From NCBI GenBank assembly GCA_019916065.1, contig CM034236.1, positions 52,976,690-53,040,689 of the forward strand: a DNA stretch of 64,000 bases. The letters run 5' to 3'. Positions 41,401 through 47,515 of the stretch are shown here, one piece after another. The translations under genes were made by a program, and so were the position numbers. Position 1 is the first letter of the stretch; each line of letters starts with the position of its first letter. The notes below the pieces were generated by a model, which made no database searches, was not told the DNA's origin, and was given only the letters and a program-made list of their open reading frames with translations. The stretch comes from Vitellaria paradoxa (lineage: Eukaryota > Streptophyta > Magnoliopsida > Ericales > Sapotaceae).

Positions 41401-44400
41401 GTGACTATGCAAAATAGAAGATTAGCGAAGCGAACGATAATCTCTAGGATGTCAAACTTCTTAGTTTCAATCGAACTTTTGAAGTTACGCCATTTCCGGA
41501 CTGGCTGTACAAATTACAAATTTTTATGGGATTTTTTTACACCGAGACCTATCATGACTGAACGTACAAGGTTGAAGATTTCTTTGATGTGCTGGGAGTA
41601 CTGGAGGAGGTGCAGGTATAATTAGCAACCTACAAGTTATGGAACTAAATTCAGATTTCAGACTATCAATCCAAAATATATAATGCAAGATGTACAATCG
41701 TGGTAGGCTACATGGAGGATGATGGAAGACTTATTCTTACCTCCTGATATTGAACCTATTCCGCTTCAGCAATATCGGAACAGTGCTCAATGTTCTATAT
41801 CAGTTTGAGATTTTACCAGGAAGTTACAAAACAAGGATTTAAAAGAAGACTGCCCAGAAATGTTTGAAGACTCACTAAAAAAGGATGATTTAGTAGAATT
41901 TGAAAAAAAAAAAAAAAAAAGGATTGCCATATAGACCCTTAAAGGTGATCCAGCCAATTATATTTAAAACAACGAGACGCCGTCTATGGTTGTAAAGGCG
42001 TTGACATGCATAGATATGGAAGATGATTTAGTGTTCAGGGCTTGTTTGAATACCACTTTACAAAATCTTATTATTAAAAATTTGTTTGAATTCCCTGTGT
42101 CATTTTCTCGTGTAGTGTACATTTTAAACTCAATGATGAGTTTTTTAAAGAATAGAACTCTGATGTAGGACACGTGATAGAGCGAAGTGGTTAAGGATAG
42201 AAATAATTTGTTAAAGATACTCTAGCGAGTTTTAGGTAGTTTTATTTTAGTAATAGTCGCTAGAATCAAATTCAGAATTGATTTCCATCAATTCTGTGAT
42301 AACTAGGAAGTCAATAATTTATGAGATTCTGTGAATATCTCAGTTGTGTCATTTTGATAAATTCAGGATTCTTGCATTTCCCTATTTTGATTATGGGGGT
42401 TAGGATTTTTTAATACTGGCTGTAGCATTTTGGCAGGACACCTTGGAATTTATAAAGTTAATTATTTGAGAATTCTCTCTCTATTTTTTGGTGGATTCCA
42501 GTGTCCCTTTCTAGGATTTGCATTCGGCTAGTACAATAGCTAGCAGATTTTGGTCTAGCTTGAAACATATCAAGCCCACTTGGGTTTCCATTCTACGTCA
42601 AAGCATGTCAGATTTGTGGTTAGGAATGGGAAAACAATTCATTTTTTGGCATGAAGTTGCATGAGGATATTCCCAGGTAGATGACTTTCCAGAGCTACAC
42701 AATTGTGGTGAACAAGAATGCTTTCATTGCTATCAATATGATATTACTGATTCCAGAGTTGTATGGGAGCTTATATTATCAAGGACACCACAAGTTTGGA
42801 AGGCAAGGCAATGGGTTCTTTCTTTTAGTGTCCCATGAACTTCAATTTTAAAATCTACGTGATGAACACAGATACGATCCAAGTGGAACTACCTTTCATG
42901 AAGGGCAACACTAAATGCCTCTGTAAACCCCCTTCAAGTTTCTTTGGAGTAAATTGACCTTTTCCCCTTGGTTGCACCTAAAAATAACAATGAAGCATGA
43001 CATACATCAAGGAAAACAAAAATTGGAATCTGGTATCCTGAGACAGACACCTGTGCATCGGGACTCAATCCTAGAGCAAGCACTGCACCCAAAGCTTCAG
43101 CAAAGGCATCACGAACAGATGAAACAGGATCTTCAAGTGCCTAATAAATGCATCCACAAATATTGATATACTGATTTCAGGAAAGGAATCGATACGGATG
43201 ACAGAAAACACCTACCTTCACACAGTAGGAAGCAGAATTGTCAAGTTCTCCAACTCCTAAACCTGGTCCTCCAATATTTGCAAATGCCTTTAGACATCTT
43301 GCAGCAGCTATTCTTACCATGAATGATTTATCACCAAGAGCTAACCGTGTTATGAGACGGAATGCCTCTGTATACGCTGAAGAAGCAGCACTACCACCAG
43401 ATCCTTCCAAAGCATTCTGAAGCATATGCAGAGCTTCTTGTCTCACAAAGTCCTGGATATGCAAGTGATTAAATATTGAAGAGAATGATAATTAAAAACA
43501 AAGAACTTTACTTACCAAGGGAAGGAAAAACATAAAGTTGGATCAAGGAAACAAAAACCATCACATGTGAACAGATATCAGTTATAAAGCAACAAGCAAT
43601 GACCAGTGCATCAGCATACAATCCAATAAACTGTGTTTAAATTTACAGCCCTTAGTTATCTTTTGATGGACCAGCAAAATACTGCTTTTTTTTTTATTTG
43701 ATGAATAAAAATTTCATTGAAAGGCATTAAGGGAATGCAAGTCATGCCATGAATACAAAAAGGGCGCTCACCTGCTATATAGTCATATGCTCAACAATGT
43801 TCAAAAAATAGTAGAAGGAACACCCCCCCCCAAAAAAAAGAAATCAATAAACAATTAAATAAAGGTTACATCATAGATAGTTGCAATTTCTAACCCCATG
43901 CATTAGGAGAAATCCATAATTTTTTTCCAAATAAGCAAATGACTGAGGCTACTATCCAATTCATGATGTTGCATTACAAATAATATTTTTACTCTCTGGA
44001 AGACTCATGTGATTCTTTCATTTCACTAAGATATATGTTTTATACCATCCTCAATTTCTTTTAGAACAACCACCAATTATCATGGATATTTTTCTCATGT
44101 CAAGTGTGCCTCATGCAGAACAGCAAAGATAAAGTTTGTGCATTCTAACATTAAGTAAACTAATTAGAATGTCATAAAGAGTATCAATAACCAGTTAATT
44201 AAAAAAATAGTAATTTGTTGGGTGATTACCTCGTTGTACTTCATTAGTTTTGTCACGATAATAGTTGTTTCAAGAAGACCAGAAGTAATTCTTCTCCCAA
44301 AATGGTGATACAATTCTCCCAAGCATTGTGCAGCGCCTACAAATTTGTTTCTCAGAATACCATAGGTTGTAGACAACAGAGGTAAATTTTGCTAATATGC

Positions 44401-46692
44401 AACAAAGCAGATAAACTGACAATCACATCCACAAAAATGTGCACAATACGAATATCAATTTGATGCAAACTTCAACCCTGAACCAAAAAAGGTGCAGAGA
44501 AAGTGAAAGGAAAGGTTCCTGCACACCATGTATCCCAATTTAAACACCACAGAAAAGAATACTAATAGTGCCGTTCAGCTCCACACTAAATAACTCCCAT
44601 GTTGCTCAGGTTACTTTCACCACCTCATAGCATTTGAAGAATAACCACCAGACTCTGAGATGCCCAAAAAGAAAATGTCCTTGGAGATTTATGTTTATAT
44701 AAGTGCCTTCATCTGAGAGCAGCCACCCAAGAGAAAGGTTCAGATTTTCCACTTACAAGCAGGTCCCATCAATTTTTCAAAAATTACATAAGTCAAAACT
44801 TTTCAAAATAATAACTCAGGGATTGGGTTCAAGCTTAACTCAATTAGGGTTGCTGACATAAATTCCTCTTTTTCCATGTACAACTAGAACCAAAAGCCCT
44901 TTTCATGATCTCAACCAATTTTTGGCCATATTCACATACATTTGACCCATTAAATTCAAATTCCATGGCATCTCCATAGTAATGCACTCACATGTCTCCC
45001 CTCCATCCATCATACTCTAACTTAACGAGCAATGTCCCTCTGTGCCTCCCCTTTCTAGGTAACTAATCAAAGCAAAATGCTTGTTCACGAACTCTAGATG
45101 AATACTCCTTTCTACTTCTAGTTTCACTTTATTAGACACAAGAACACATATCACATTAGCATTTCTTCAGCCGATGCATCCAATCAAGCCATCTCTTTGT
45201 ATTAGTCAACTAACTCTCTCATTTAACCGCTCAATTAAAGGCAATGTTTCAACAGATAATGAACCATGATAAATCTTTTTGGGTGTGCCCAGATTGTTCA
45301 TCCATAATCAATGTAAAAAATAAGGTCAATTCCAAAACTTCATTGAACCCACTAACTGAAGACTGAATTCATGTTTTCATCTAGCACCATTCTAGTATTA
45401 AGTATTTCTCTACCATGCACATCATTCCGCCTATTAAAATTATTATGTCATCAACAAAACAAGATAAATTATGGCACCTCTTCCTATGTATATGTAGTTA
45501 ATTCGTCCGCAACTTAAGTAAAAAGATAAGCACATAATGCAAAATGTTGATGAGGTCCTCTAAATACAGGAAATTCATTAAAGTTCCTAACAGCTGATCT
45601 CACTAAGGTTGGGGCTCTAGTGTATATCATCTCACATTACCAATATGTCACACCCTTCTTTCTTAATCGCTACCAAATCAAATCTCTGGATACTCTATCA
45701 TATGCTTTCTTTGAATCAAATAAAATCTTTCTTCTTTGCTCTACATCCCCCCATTAGTCCTCTTAATAGGTAGATTACTTCCACAGTCGACTAAAAAACA
45801 CAGAGCATAAGATTCTAGAATATACTGGCAAATGTCGAGCTAAAACTTAAGATTATATTGACCAACCTGCAGCTCGTAGCGGCTCACTTTTCTTCCCATC
45901 AGAAAGAAACCCTTGGAGGCTGCTTGCTCTTGAGTATATTGAAATGCCATCTCCCTTCATTATAATCTTTGCCATTGCCACAGATGCCAAATGACGCACA
46001 GGCCGCCGAGCACCAAGAACAAGCAGAGAGTAAAGTGCATCCTCGCATTTTCTTTGCCACAAAAGTATAGATTCCTGAAGTTTTCCAATCAATAGTTTAA
46101 AAAAAAATCAAAACTTCCCCAACAAAATTGTAACTTACAATTTCTAAAGTCCGATTTAATTTCCAAAATGTCTGAAAATTTCCCTTTTGCAAGGAGAGGG
46201 TGTTACTTTACACTGCCAGTTCCAATTATATTTGGCAAATAAAGTAAAAAAATAAATAAATAAATAAATAATGGAACCAACAACTACTTTCAAAATCATA
46301 ACTAACCAATTCTACATCATCCAATATTAGTCACGTTAACCTTTGATAAATTTGATAAGATAAAGCCCAGAACAACCATATTTTGAAAAATTCGTGAAGT
46401 TCACCCATTATAAATCAATTGTGAAATCCGAACGGAAAGAGAAAAATAGCACGCAAAAATAGTAGGCATCTGAATAAGATTGAAAAATGTGAGGATATGG
46501 AGATACGCAGCGAGAAAAGGAAGTAACCTTAGGCTCTTCATCTATGGCGGATACGAGATCGGAGAGGAGATCGAAGCAGAGGAAGGCATCTGGGGGCTTA
46601 TGAGTTGCGGAGGCGACAATGGACTCCAATTGCGCCACCAACACTCCGAACTTTGACAGAGGAACGCTCTCTCTCACGTAGCTGTTCGCCAT
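2146..46692 (-). CDS. SWEETIE: SWEETIE, HEAT-repeat protein of the HEATR5 family (39 exons, C-terminus off window)
   Basis: Spliced minus-strand gene encoding a plant HEATR5-like HEAT-repeat protein. I traced 39 coding exons; every boundary is GT-AG and every phase agrees, giving 4,737 nt and 1,579 codons. Exon coordinates are given in the eight block entries. The start is the ATG at 46690-46692 in good context (ATGGC), opening [20 protein letters not shown]. Recognisable family stretches include [36 protein letters not shown] and [13 protein letters not shown]. Known: Arabidopsis SWEETIE loss alters carbohydrate metabolism, growth and senescence; animal HEATR5 and yeast Laa1 bind the AP-1 clathrin adaptor complex. 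The family protein is about 2,200 residues, so roughly 600 C-terminal residues, including the acidic tail, lie beyond position 1. No frameshift or premature stop was found. The gene is unusually long because its introns hold many transposons. Identity is secure; the cellular role is inferred from homologues. Confidence 0.95.
2999..3027 (-). repeat. 29-nt homopolymer upstream of SWEETIE exon 38 acceptor
   Basis: A run of 29 A on the plus strand, so 29 T in the transcript, ends 8 nt upstream of the exon 38 acceptor (TGTAG|ATC). It takes the place of the polypyrimidine tract. Confidence 0.85.
3697..5173 (-). other. SWEETIE intron 34, unassigned plus-strand-like sequence
   Basis: A 1.48-kb intron. 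Between about 3780 and 5130 the base composition and short plus-strand open frames (for example 3779-4084 and 4831-5130) resemble decayed coding sequence, perhaps from a retroelement gag or ORF1. I do not recognise any domain, and no terminal repeats or target duplication are visible. Confidence 0.4.
5483..7109 (-). other. SWEETIE intron 32, left part, no clear feature
   Basis: AT-rich intron sequence. The block 5940-6210 (with a run of promoter-like and polyadenylation-like motifs) may be an old solo LTR, but I could find no partner copy or target duplication in the window. Nothing else is supportable. Confidence 0.4.
7110..8962 (+). mobile_element. Small non-autonomous LTR retrotransposon with both LTRs
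   Basis: Two 328-bp LTRs, 7110-7437 and 8635-8962, both start TGAT and end ACATCA and share their whole length with scattered substitutions. A primer-binding site complementary to initiator tRNA-Met, TGGTATCAAAGCC, begins at 7441. Flanks AAATG (7105-7109) and GAATG (8963-8967) look like a 5-bp target duplication with one change. The 1.2-kb interior encodes no reverse transcriptase or integrase; around 7780-7850 a short gag-like stretch [16 protein letters not shown] can be read. It sits in SWEETIE intron 32, opposite to the gene. It is best described as a TRIM/LARD-like deletion derivative. Confidence 0.8.
9297..13175 (-). CDS. SWEETIE: SWEETIE exons 27-32 (residues 999-1196)
   Basis: Exon 27 13126-13175, 28 12804-12903, 29 12658-12714, 30 11284-11351, 31 9981-10074, 32 9297-9520. 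Exon 27 is only 50 nt ([16 protein letters not shown]) and uses the strong donor GA|GTAAGT. Exon 28 is [20 protein letters not shown], exon 29 [19 protein letters not shown], exon 30 [19 protein letters not shown], exon 31 [20 protein letters not shown]. Exon 32 holds a polar, acidic, probably disordered linker ([12 protein letters not shown]) and then [12 protein letters not shown]. Intron 29 contains a plus-strand LINE scrap. Confidence 0.93.
9521..9980 (-). other. SWEETIE intron 31, no feature
   Basis: 460 bp of ordinary AT-rich intron between exons 32 and 31, with consensus splice sites. I see no repeat or coding signal. Confidence 0.7.
10075..11283 (-). other. SWEETIE intron 30, no clear element
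   Basis: 1.2 kb of intron. The only marked feature is a short CAG/CAA trinucleotide microsatellite at about 10895-10920, next to a T run. No transposon signature is recognised. Confidence 0.6.
11575..12195 (+). mobile_element. LINE 3' fragment, plus strand
   Basis: Translated on the plus strand with frameshifts and stops, it contains a zf-RVT-like pattern ([18 protein letters not shown], then a stop-interrupted SIDHFFIQC). It ends in a decayed A-rich tail at about 12170-12195. It lies in SWEETIE intron 29 against the gene's direction. Both boundaries are approximate. Confidence 0.6.
13330..14178 (-). mobile_element. LINE reverse-transcriptase fragment, split by a MITE
   Basis: The right part (about 13970-14178) reads on the minus strand as [14 protein letters not shown] and [11 protein letters not shown]. 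The left part (13330-13743) reads YLASVPFG, then [20 protein letters not shown] and [11 protein letters not shown]. These are consecutive pieces of the plant L1 ORF2 segment between the catalytic palm and the zf-RVT region. They are separated by the TIR element at 13746-13968, inserted between the residues equivalent to T and YLG. Frameshifts are present and no function is possible. Confidence 0.7.
13746..13968. mobile_element. MITE nested in a LINE fragment
   Basis: About 220 bp. The left end is CCCATTTGGGAATAAAATTT, and the right end, read inverted, is GCATTTGGTAACCAAAATTT, followed on both sides by an AGCAACTTT motif, so the terminal inverted repeats extend about 30 bp with mismatches. The exact target duplication cannot be set. 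Its insertion interrupts the LINE reading described above, so it is younger than that LINE copy. Confidence 0.65.
14180..15560 (+). pseudogene. Ty1/copia pol relic (reverse transcriptase to RNase H)
   Basis: Plus-strand translation, with several frameshifts, gives copia reverse-transcriptase strings: [20 protein letters not shown], then [19 protein letters not shown] sequence, then [16 protein letters not shown]. The RNase H section follows: [30 protein letters not shown] and [13 protein letters not shown]. After the last of these, at about 15490-15600, a sequence with LTR-like composition begins. Gag, protease and integrase are missing, as is any second LTR. It lies in SWEETIE intron 26, antisense to the gene, and abuts the LINE fragment at 14178. 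Confidence 0.75.
15738..15904 (+). repeat. Tandem repeat, four units of about 42 bp
   Basis: Units 15738-15779, 15780-15820, 15821-15862 and 15863-15904. Each starts GGC(A/T)TTCTTTG and ends AAATTATTG(T/C)AT, with one to four differences between units. The array follows directly on the copia relic. Confidence 0.92.
15982..16322 (+). repeat. Duplicated LTR-like segment, 131 bp twice
   Basis: Copy one 15982-16112, copy two 16191-16322, about 85% alike by eye, both starting TGTTAGAAGTTGTCCCAC and ending near GGTTTCTT(A/G)ACAT, separated by 78 bp. A third, inverted copy is at 18390-18518. The start TGTTAGAAGTTGTCCCACAT is typical of the LTR edge of some plant copia elements, but no internal genes are attached. 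Confidence 0.6.
16448..17833. mobile_element. Foldback (Mutator-like) element, 1,386 bp, 9-bp target duplication
   Basis: The ends are GGGTAAAGTACAAAAAATG and, inverted, GGGTAAAGTACAAAAAATAC. The two arms remain complementary for several hundred bases (about 16448-17020 against 17250-17833), leaving a short AT-rich centre. TTAAAAAAA occurs directly outside both ends (16439-16447 and 17834-17842), a 9-bp duplication as made by Mutator-like transposases. No coding sequence. Located in SWEETIE intron 26. The transcript could form a long hairpin here. Confidence 0.85.
17935..18390 (+). mobile_element. LINE 3' fragment, plus strand
   Basis: Contains, in shifting plus-strand frames, a pattern like the end of plant L1 ORF2: [10 protein letters not shown] and ERN-like residues, followed by codons for a [14 protein letters not shown] stretch, then a non-coding tail with a TATAAAG-like end. 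Boundaries are approximate and the copy is badly decayed. Confidence 0.45.
18390..18518 (-). repeat. Inverted copy of the LTR-like segment
   Basis: The reverse complement begins AGAAGTTGTCCTACATCGG and ends near TTGTTGGGCTTCTTTA, matching the two direct copies at 15982-16322. It ends about 80 bp before SWEETIE exon 26. Confidence 0.6.
18600..20455 (-). CDS. SWEETIE: SWEETIE exons 20-26 (residues 745-998)
   Basis: Exon 20 20387-20455, 21 20147-20269, 22 19994-20062, 23 19785-19889, 24 19473-19561, 25 19104-19260, 26 18600-18749. This is the most compact part of the gene: seven exons in under 2 kb with introns free of obvious transposons. Strings typical of the family are [20 protein letters not shown] (exon 21), [20 protein letters not shown] (23), [14 protein letters not shown] (24), [20 protein letters not shown] (25) and [20 protein letters not shown] (26). 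Exon 22 ends in CTG, giving Leu where relatives I recall have Gln. Confidence 0.95.
20456..21387 (-). other. SWEETIE intron 19, no clear element
   Basis: 932 bp with a poly-A run at about 21045-21061. Splice sites are good on both sides. I recognise no transposon; the block 20600-21250 is less AT-rich than its surroundings and might be an old insertion. Confidence 0.5.
21388..22424 (-). CDS. SWEETIE: SWEETIE exons 16-19 (residues 591-744)
   Basis: Exon 16 22314-22424, exon 17 21977-22144, exon 18 21712-21798, exon 19 21388-21481. Each of these joins splits a codon, and the restored residues are Ser, Arg, Arg and Arg. Exon 16 encodes [20 protein letters not shown], exon 17 [20 protein letters not shown], exon 18 [19 protein letters not shown] and exon 19 [16 protein letters not shown]. 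The exon 17 acceptor is the CAG three bases inside the more upstream AG; only this choice gives the family sequence RALSYL. Confidence 0.94.
23085..24135. mobile_element. Two adjacent non-coding TIR elements with CCA-rich cores
   Basis: First unit about 23085-23750, second about 23751-24135. Each has AT-rich shoulders rich in TTTTCAGTTTTCAATTTT-type sequence, a GC-rich core of CCACC/CAACC repeats (23385-23640 and 23877-24020), then shoulders of opposite sense ending in (A)ACAATTTTGTCAAACC or ACATTGTCAAATGGACC. The left edge CCGTTTGACAAAATTTTC pairs with the right edge. The cores read as His/Pro/Thr-rich peptides in several frames, which is composition rather than coding. Located in SWEETIE intron 15. 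Confidence 0.55.
24430..24990 (+). mobile_element. LINE 3' fragment, plus strand
   Basis: Frame-shifted plus-strand reading gives [15 protein letters not shown], like the tryptophan-rich tail of plant L1 ORF2, followed by a Ser/Leu-rich stretch and a decayed A-rich tail near 24980. Decayed; boundaries approximate. Confidence 0.45.
26303..26602 (-). pseudogene. LINE ORF2 zf-RVT region
   Basis: A 99-residue open segment ([20 protein letters not shown], then [18 protein letters not shown] and [10 protein letters not shown]), the C-terminal reverse-transcriptase-associated region of plant L1 ORF2. It is the part shared with the truncated LINE at 119-1036. Confidence 0.7.
27017..28453 (-). pseudogene. 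LINE ORF2 reverse transcriptase, frameshifted
   Basis: Pieces in order: 28453-28115 (linker, [15 protein letters not shown]), 28131-27715 (fingers and palm: [20 protein letters not shown], then [13 protein letters not shown]), a frameshifted stretch with the catalytic FADD at 27483-27494, and 27457-27017 ([30 protein letters not shown]). At least three frame breaks separate them. Both palm Asp motifs are still encoded, but the enzyme cannot be made. Confidence 0.75.
28484..29518 (-). pseudogene. LINE ORF2 endonuclease (APE type), domain still open
   Basis: A 344-residue open frame holding a complete apurinic-type endonuclease: QETK at 26-29, YGP at 101-103, GDFN at 131-134, RIDRFLVS at 184-191 and SDH at 211-213, the last including the catalytic His. 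It would nick the target DNA to prime reverse transcription. The residues after about 215 form the linker towards the reverse transcriptase; the frame is lost shortly after KSRVKWLK. Confidence 0.75.
30706..31596 (-). pseudogene. LINE ORF1 (gag-like, DUF4283 type), broken
   Basis: Two open segments: 31596-31216 (126 residues, with [20 protein letters not shown]) and 31167-30706 (153 residues, with [20 protein letters not shown] and [18 protein letters not shown]). The second matches the DUF4283 RNA-binding domain common in plant LINE ORF1. A stop separates them. The protein would package the LINE RNA. Confidence 0.7.
32035..33637 (-). CDS. SWEETIE: SWEETIE exons 13-15 (residues 477-591)
   Basis: Exon 13 33534-33637, exon 14 32215-32347, exon 15 32035-32141. 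Exon 13 ([20 protein letters not shown]) leaves two bases that form Arg with the first base of exon 14. Exon 14 is [20 protein letters not shown] to LLASMPKE, one of the best conserved stretches of the family. Exon 15 is [20 protein letters not shown] to LTSMI and leaves AG, completed to Ser by exon 16 almost 9.6 kb away. Intron 15 (22425-32034) is the largest in the window and contains the near full-length LINE. Confidence 0.94.
32560..32930 (+). mobile_element. LINE fragment, plus strand
   Basis: In broken plus-strand frames it reads like the zf-RVT segment: [20 protein letters not shown] and ITFSGRG-like residues that follow. It lies in SWEETIE intron 13, against the gene. No tail or duplication is visible; limits are rough. 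Confidence 0.5.
33273..33434 (+). repeat. Imperfect direct repeat, about 55 bp twice
   Basis: GGAACCAGAAGCT(A/T)TACTT at 33276 recurs at 33378; the similarity continues through CAAGATTC and CAGGAATTG to GATG, period about 102 bp. It lies in SWEETIE intron 13. Confidence 0.6.
33875..34718. mobile_element. hAT-type non-autonomous element, 844 bp, 8-bp target duplication
   Basis: The ends are CAATGTTTTGAAAACT and, inverted, CAATGTTTTATAAACC. CATACATG lies directly outside both (33867-33874 and 34719-34726), a perfect 8-bp duplication as hAT transposases make. Inner copies of the ACTGGACCG/CCAGTTCAA motifs also pair. A T run of about 20 at 34602-34621 lies near the right end. It has no transposase. 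Located in SWEETIE intron 12. Confidence 0.88.
34800..34905 (-). pseudogene. Decayed duplicate of the 3' part of SWEETIE exon 12
   Basis: Plus-strand 34800-34905 aligns with 34940-35045, which spans the end of exon 12 and the following intron. The block TTAGTGCACTCAATGTGGT matches TCAGTGCACTCAATGTGGT of the exon. The copy has a 9-bp insertion and several substitutions, and its donor is GC instead of GT, so it should not be used as an exon. It is a local tandem duplication with period about 140 bp. Confidence 0.65.
34968..37919 (-). CDS. SWEETIE: SWEETIE exons 9-12 (residues 355-476)
   Basis: Exon 9 37830-37919, exon 10 37633-37713, exon 11 36335-36403, exon 12 34968-35093, all phase 0. Exon 9 encodes [20 protein letters not shown], exon 10 [20 protein letters not shown], exon 11 [20 protein letters not shown] and exon 12 [20 protein letters not shown] onward to ENVSFEK. 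The exon 11 donor is the consensus GTAAGA directly after the Leu codon; the next exon supplies VRVEAAL, so the join restores the conserved HEAT motif. A decayed copy of exon 12 lies about 140 bp downstream in the sense direction and is listed separately. Confidence 0.94.
35094..36334 (-). other. SWEETIE intron 11, no clear element
   Basis: 1.24 kb. The only small feature is a 17-bp repeat, TACTTAATAGCCGGGT, twice in a row at about 35441-35472. No transposon or coding signal is recognised. Confidence 0.6.
37207..37459 (+). repeat. Tandem duplication in SWEETIE intron 10, about 120 bp twice
   Basis: AGGAACAGAATAAGTAG at 37207 and AGGAAATGAACAAGTAT at 37340 open two copies that run in parallel to GTCAACTGGGAAAAT and GTCGACTGGGAAAAT, period 133 bp, roughly 85% alike. 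The rest of this 1.2-kb intron (36404-37632) shows nothing else. Confidence 0.8.
37920..39260 (-). other. SWEETIE intron 8, no clear element
   Basis: 1.34 kb with a C-then-A run and AAAG microsatellite at 38381-38428 and a CT microsatellite at about 39103-39120. No transposon signature is seen. Confidence 0.6.
39261..43140 (-). CDS. SWEETIE: SWEETIE exons 5-8 (residues 240-354)
   Basis: Exon 5 43051-43140, exon 6 42893-42977, exon 7 40551-40615, exon 8 39261-39365. Exons 6 and 7 are short and easily missed: exon 6 encodes [20 protein letters not shown] and leaves one base, completed by the two bases that open exon 7 ([20 protein letters not shown]). Exon 8 is [14 protein letters not shown] to SVDAQAL. 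The exon 5 donor is placed at CAG|GTGTCT, because reading further would lose the family sequence VQPRGKG. Intron 6 contains the gypsy relic and intron 7 a small hAT element. Confidence 0.93.
40132..40410. mobile_element. hAT-type MITE, 279 bp, 8-bp target duplication with one change
   Basis: The left end is CAGTGGCAGACC and the right end, inverted, CAGGGGCAGTCC. The flanks are CACAAAAG (40124-40131) and CTCAAAAG (40411-40418). The interior carries three G-run phrases (GGGGGGCCAA, GGGGGGCTAA, GGGAGGGCCAA) alternating with AATTTTAT-type sequence. CAG(N)GGCGGA-like ends and an 8-bp duplication point to hAT. In SWEETIE intron 7. Confidence 0.75.
41010..42600 (+). mobile_element. Ty3/gypsy relic: part LTR, gag remnant, full LTR
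   Basis: The 3' LTR is 42161-42600 (440 bp), starting TGATGTAGG and ending CTACGTCA, its own short inverted repeat. A truncated 5' LTR (about 41010-41196) matches the last 190 bp. Behind it, TGCTATTCAGAGCC at about 41198-41211 resembles a tRNA-Met primer site. In between, broken plus-strand frames give gypsy gag-like residues ([39 protein letters not shown]). Protease, reverse transcriptase and integrase are missing. In SWEETIE intron 6, antisense. A target duplication cannot be tested because the left end is lost. Confidence 0.7.
42601..42800 (+). mobile_element. Possible LINE scrap beside the gypsy LTR
   Basis: Plus-strand reading [20 protein letters not shown] and DDFPELHN resembles the plant L1 region between the reverse transcriptase and zf-RVT (pattern VGNGxxIxFWxDxW...FPxLF). 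Only about 200 bp is recognisable. The gypsy LTR may have inserted at its left edge. Confidence 0.45.
43216..46692 (-). CDS. SWEETIE: SWEETIE exons 1-4 (residues 1-239)
   Basis: Exon 1 46528-46692, exon 2 45867-46074, exon 3 44230-44336, exon 4 43216-43452. Exon 1 ends in phase 0 after AIDEEPK; exon 2 leaves one base that completes a Gly codon in exon 3; exons 3 and 4 end in phase 0. Exon 2 carries [20 protein letters not shown], exon 3 [14 protein letters not shown] and exon 4 [20 protein letters not shown], which read as consecutive helical HEAT pairs. Intron 2 holds an RTE-type LINE relic on the same strand. The exons match family order and spacing with no gap, so I regard all four as real. 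Confidence 0.95.
43684..43790 (-). mobile_element. Possible LINE 3' tail
   Basis: A T run followed by TGATGAATAAAAATTTCATT has the layout of the 3' ends of the two LINEs at 119 and 25801 (T run, GATAAGTAAA, then TTTTATT). No coding part remains to confirm it. Confidence 0.3.
45030..45770 (-). mobile_element. RTE-clade LINE reverse-transcriptase relic
   Basis: The minus-strand reading, with stops, contains [48 protein letters not shown] and a FVDD box at 45447-45458 in place of FADD. This spacing is the RTE reverse transcriptase (pattern EKAYDRVPR ... GLHQGSALSPYLF ... MDELT ... FADDIVL), distinct from the L1-type LINEs elsewhere in the window. Lies in SWEETIE intron 2 in the gene's direction. 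The 5' and 3' limits are approximate. Confidence 0.65.
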
Positions 46693-46861
46693 CGATGTTG
46701 CATAGATATAGAGAGAGTGGAGAAAAAGTAGAAACCGACACGGAGAGAGTTACGTTCAGCGTTGGAAGAGAACCAGATCGAACAGGCCTTGAAATGAAGA
46801 AAAATAGACATTCAGGTCCGCCGTTTTAACTTCTAAGCTTCCGGGGGCAGATTGGCGAGCA

Positions 46862-47515
46862 GTCAGTCGTTTGTTCACATTTTTTAATTTTTGTTTTCTG
46901 TTATTACATTTAAAAATATAATTTTGTTTATAATACAATTAAATATTTTGAATCTAATAAAATATGTTTCATATTAATTTAATTAATCAAATTAAAAACA
47001 AATTGTTTTAATTATATTATTTATTAAAAATAACTTAATTCAATAAAATATAATATAATTAAAACATCATATAATGTAATTATATTATTTATTAAAATAA
47101 TTTAATAAAATATTATTCATATTAATTTATTAACTAAATTAAATTGATTAATTAATTCCATTGTATTATTTATTAAAATTTGTTAATTAAAATACATTTT
47201 ATATAATTTAATTAATTACATTAATTATATTATTTATTAAAATAATTTTAGTTTAATAAATTATTTGAATTAAATAATTCATTTTAATATAATATAATAT
47301 AATATACGTGAACAAAGTATTAAAATCGATAAAAATATTTATAAAAATAAGAGTGAAAATACTTTTCTTTTTTACATTTTTATTTAAATTTTTAATTTTT
47401 AAAAATAAAAAATAAAAACAAATTTAACAAACACACTTTGTTGTCAACTTTTAAAAATTATAAATATAAACAGAAAAATAGTAAACTTAAATGTTTTAGG
47501 AGAACTTGAAAATGA
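46862..47515. mobile_element. AT-rich non-coding element, copy 1
   Basis: Shares the order of its blocks with the copies at 49703 and 50637: an AATTTTGTTTATAA block near the left, long TTAATTAAAT-type sequence, then GAACAAAGTATTAAAAT, a TTTTCTTTTTTACATTTTTA block and TTGTTGTCAACTTTTAAAAA at the right. Terminal repeats are not preserved. It begins about 170 bp upstream of the SWEETIE start codon. Confidence 0.5.
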
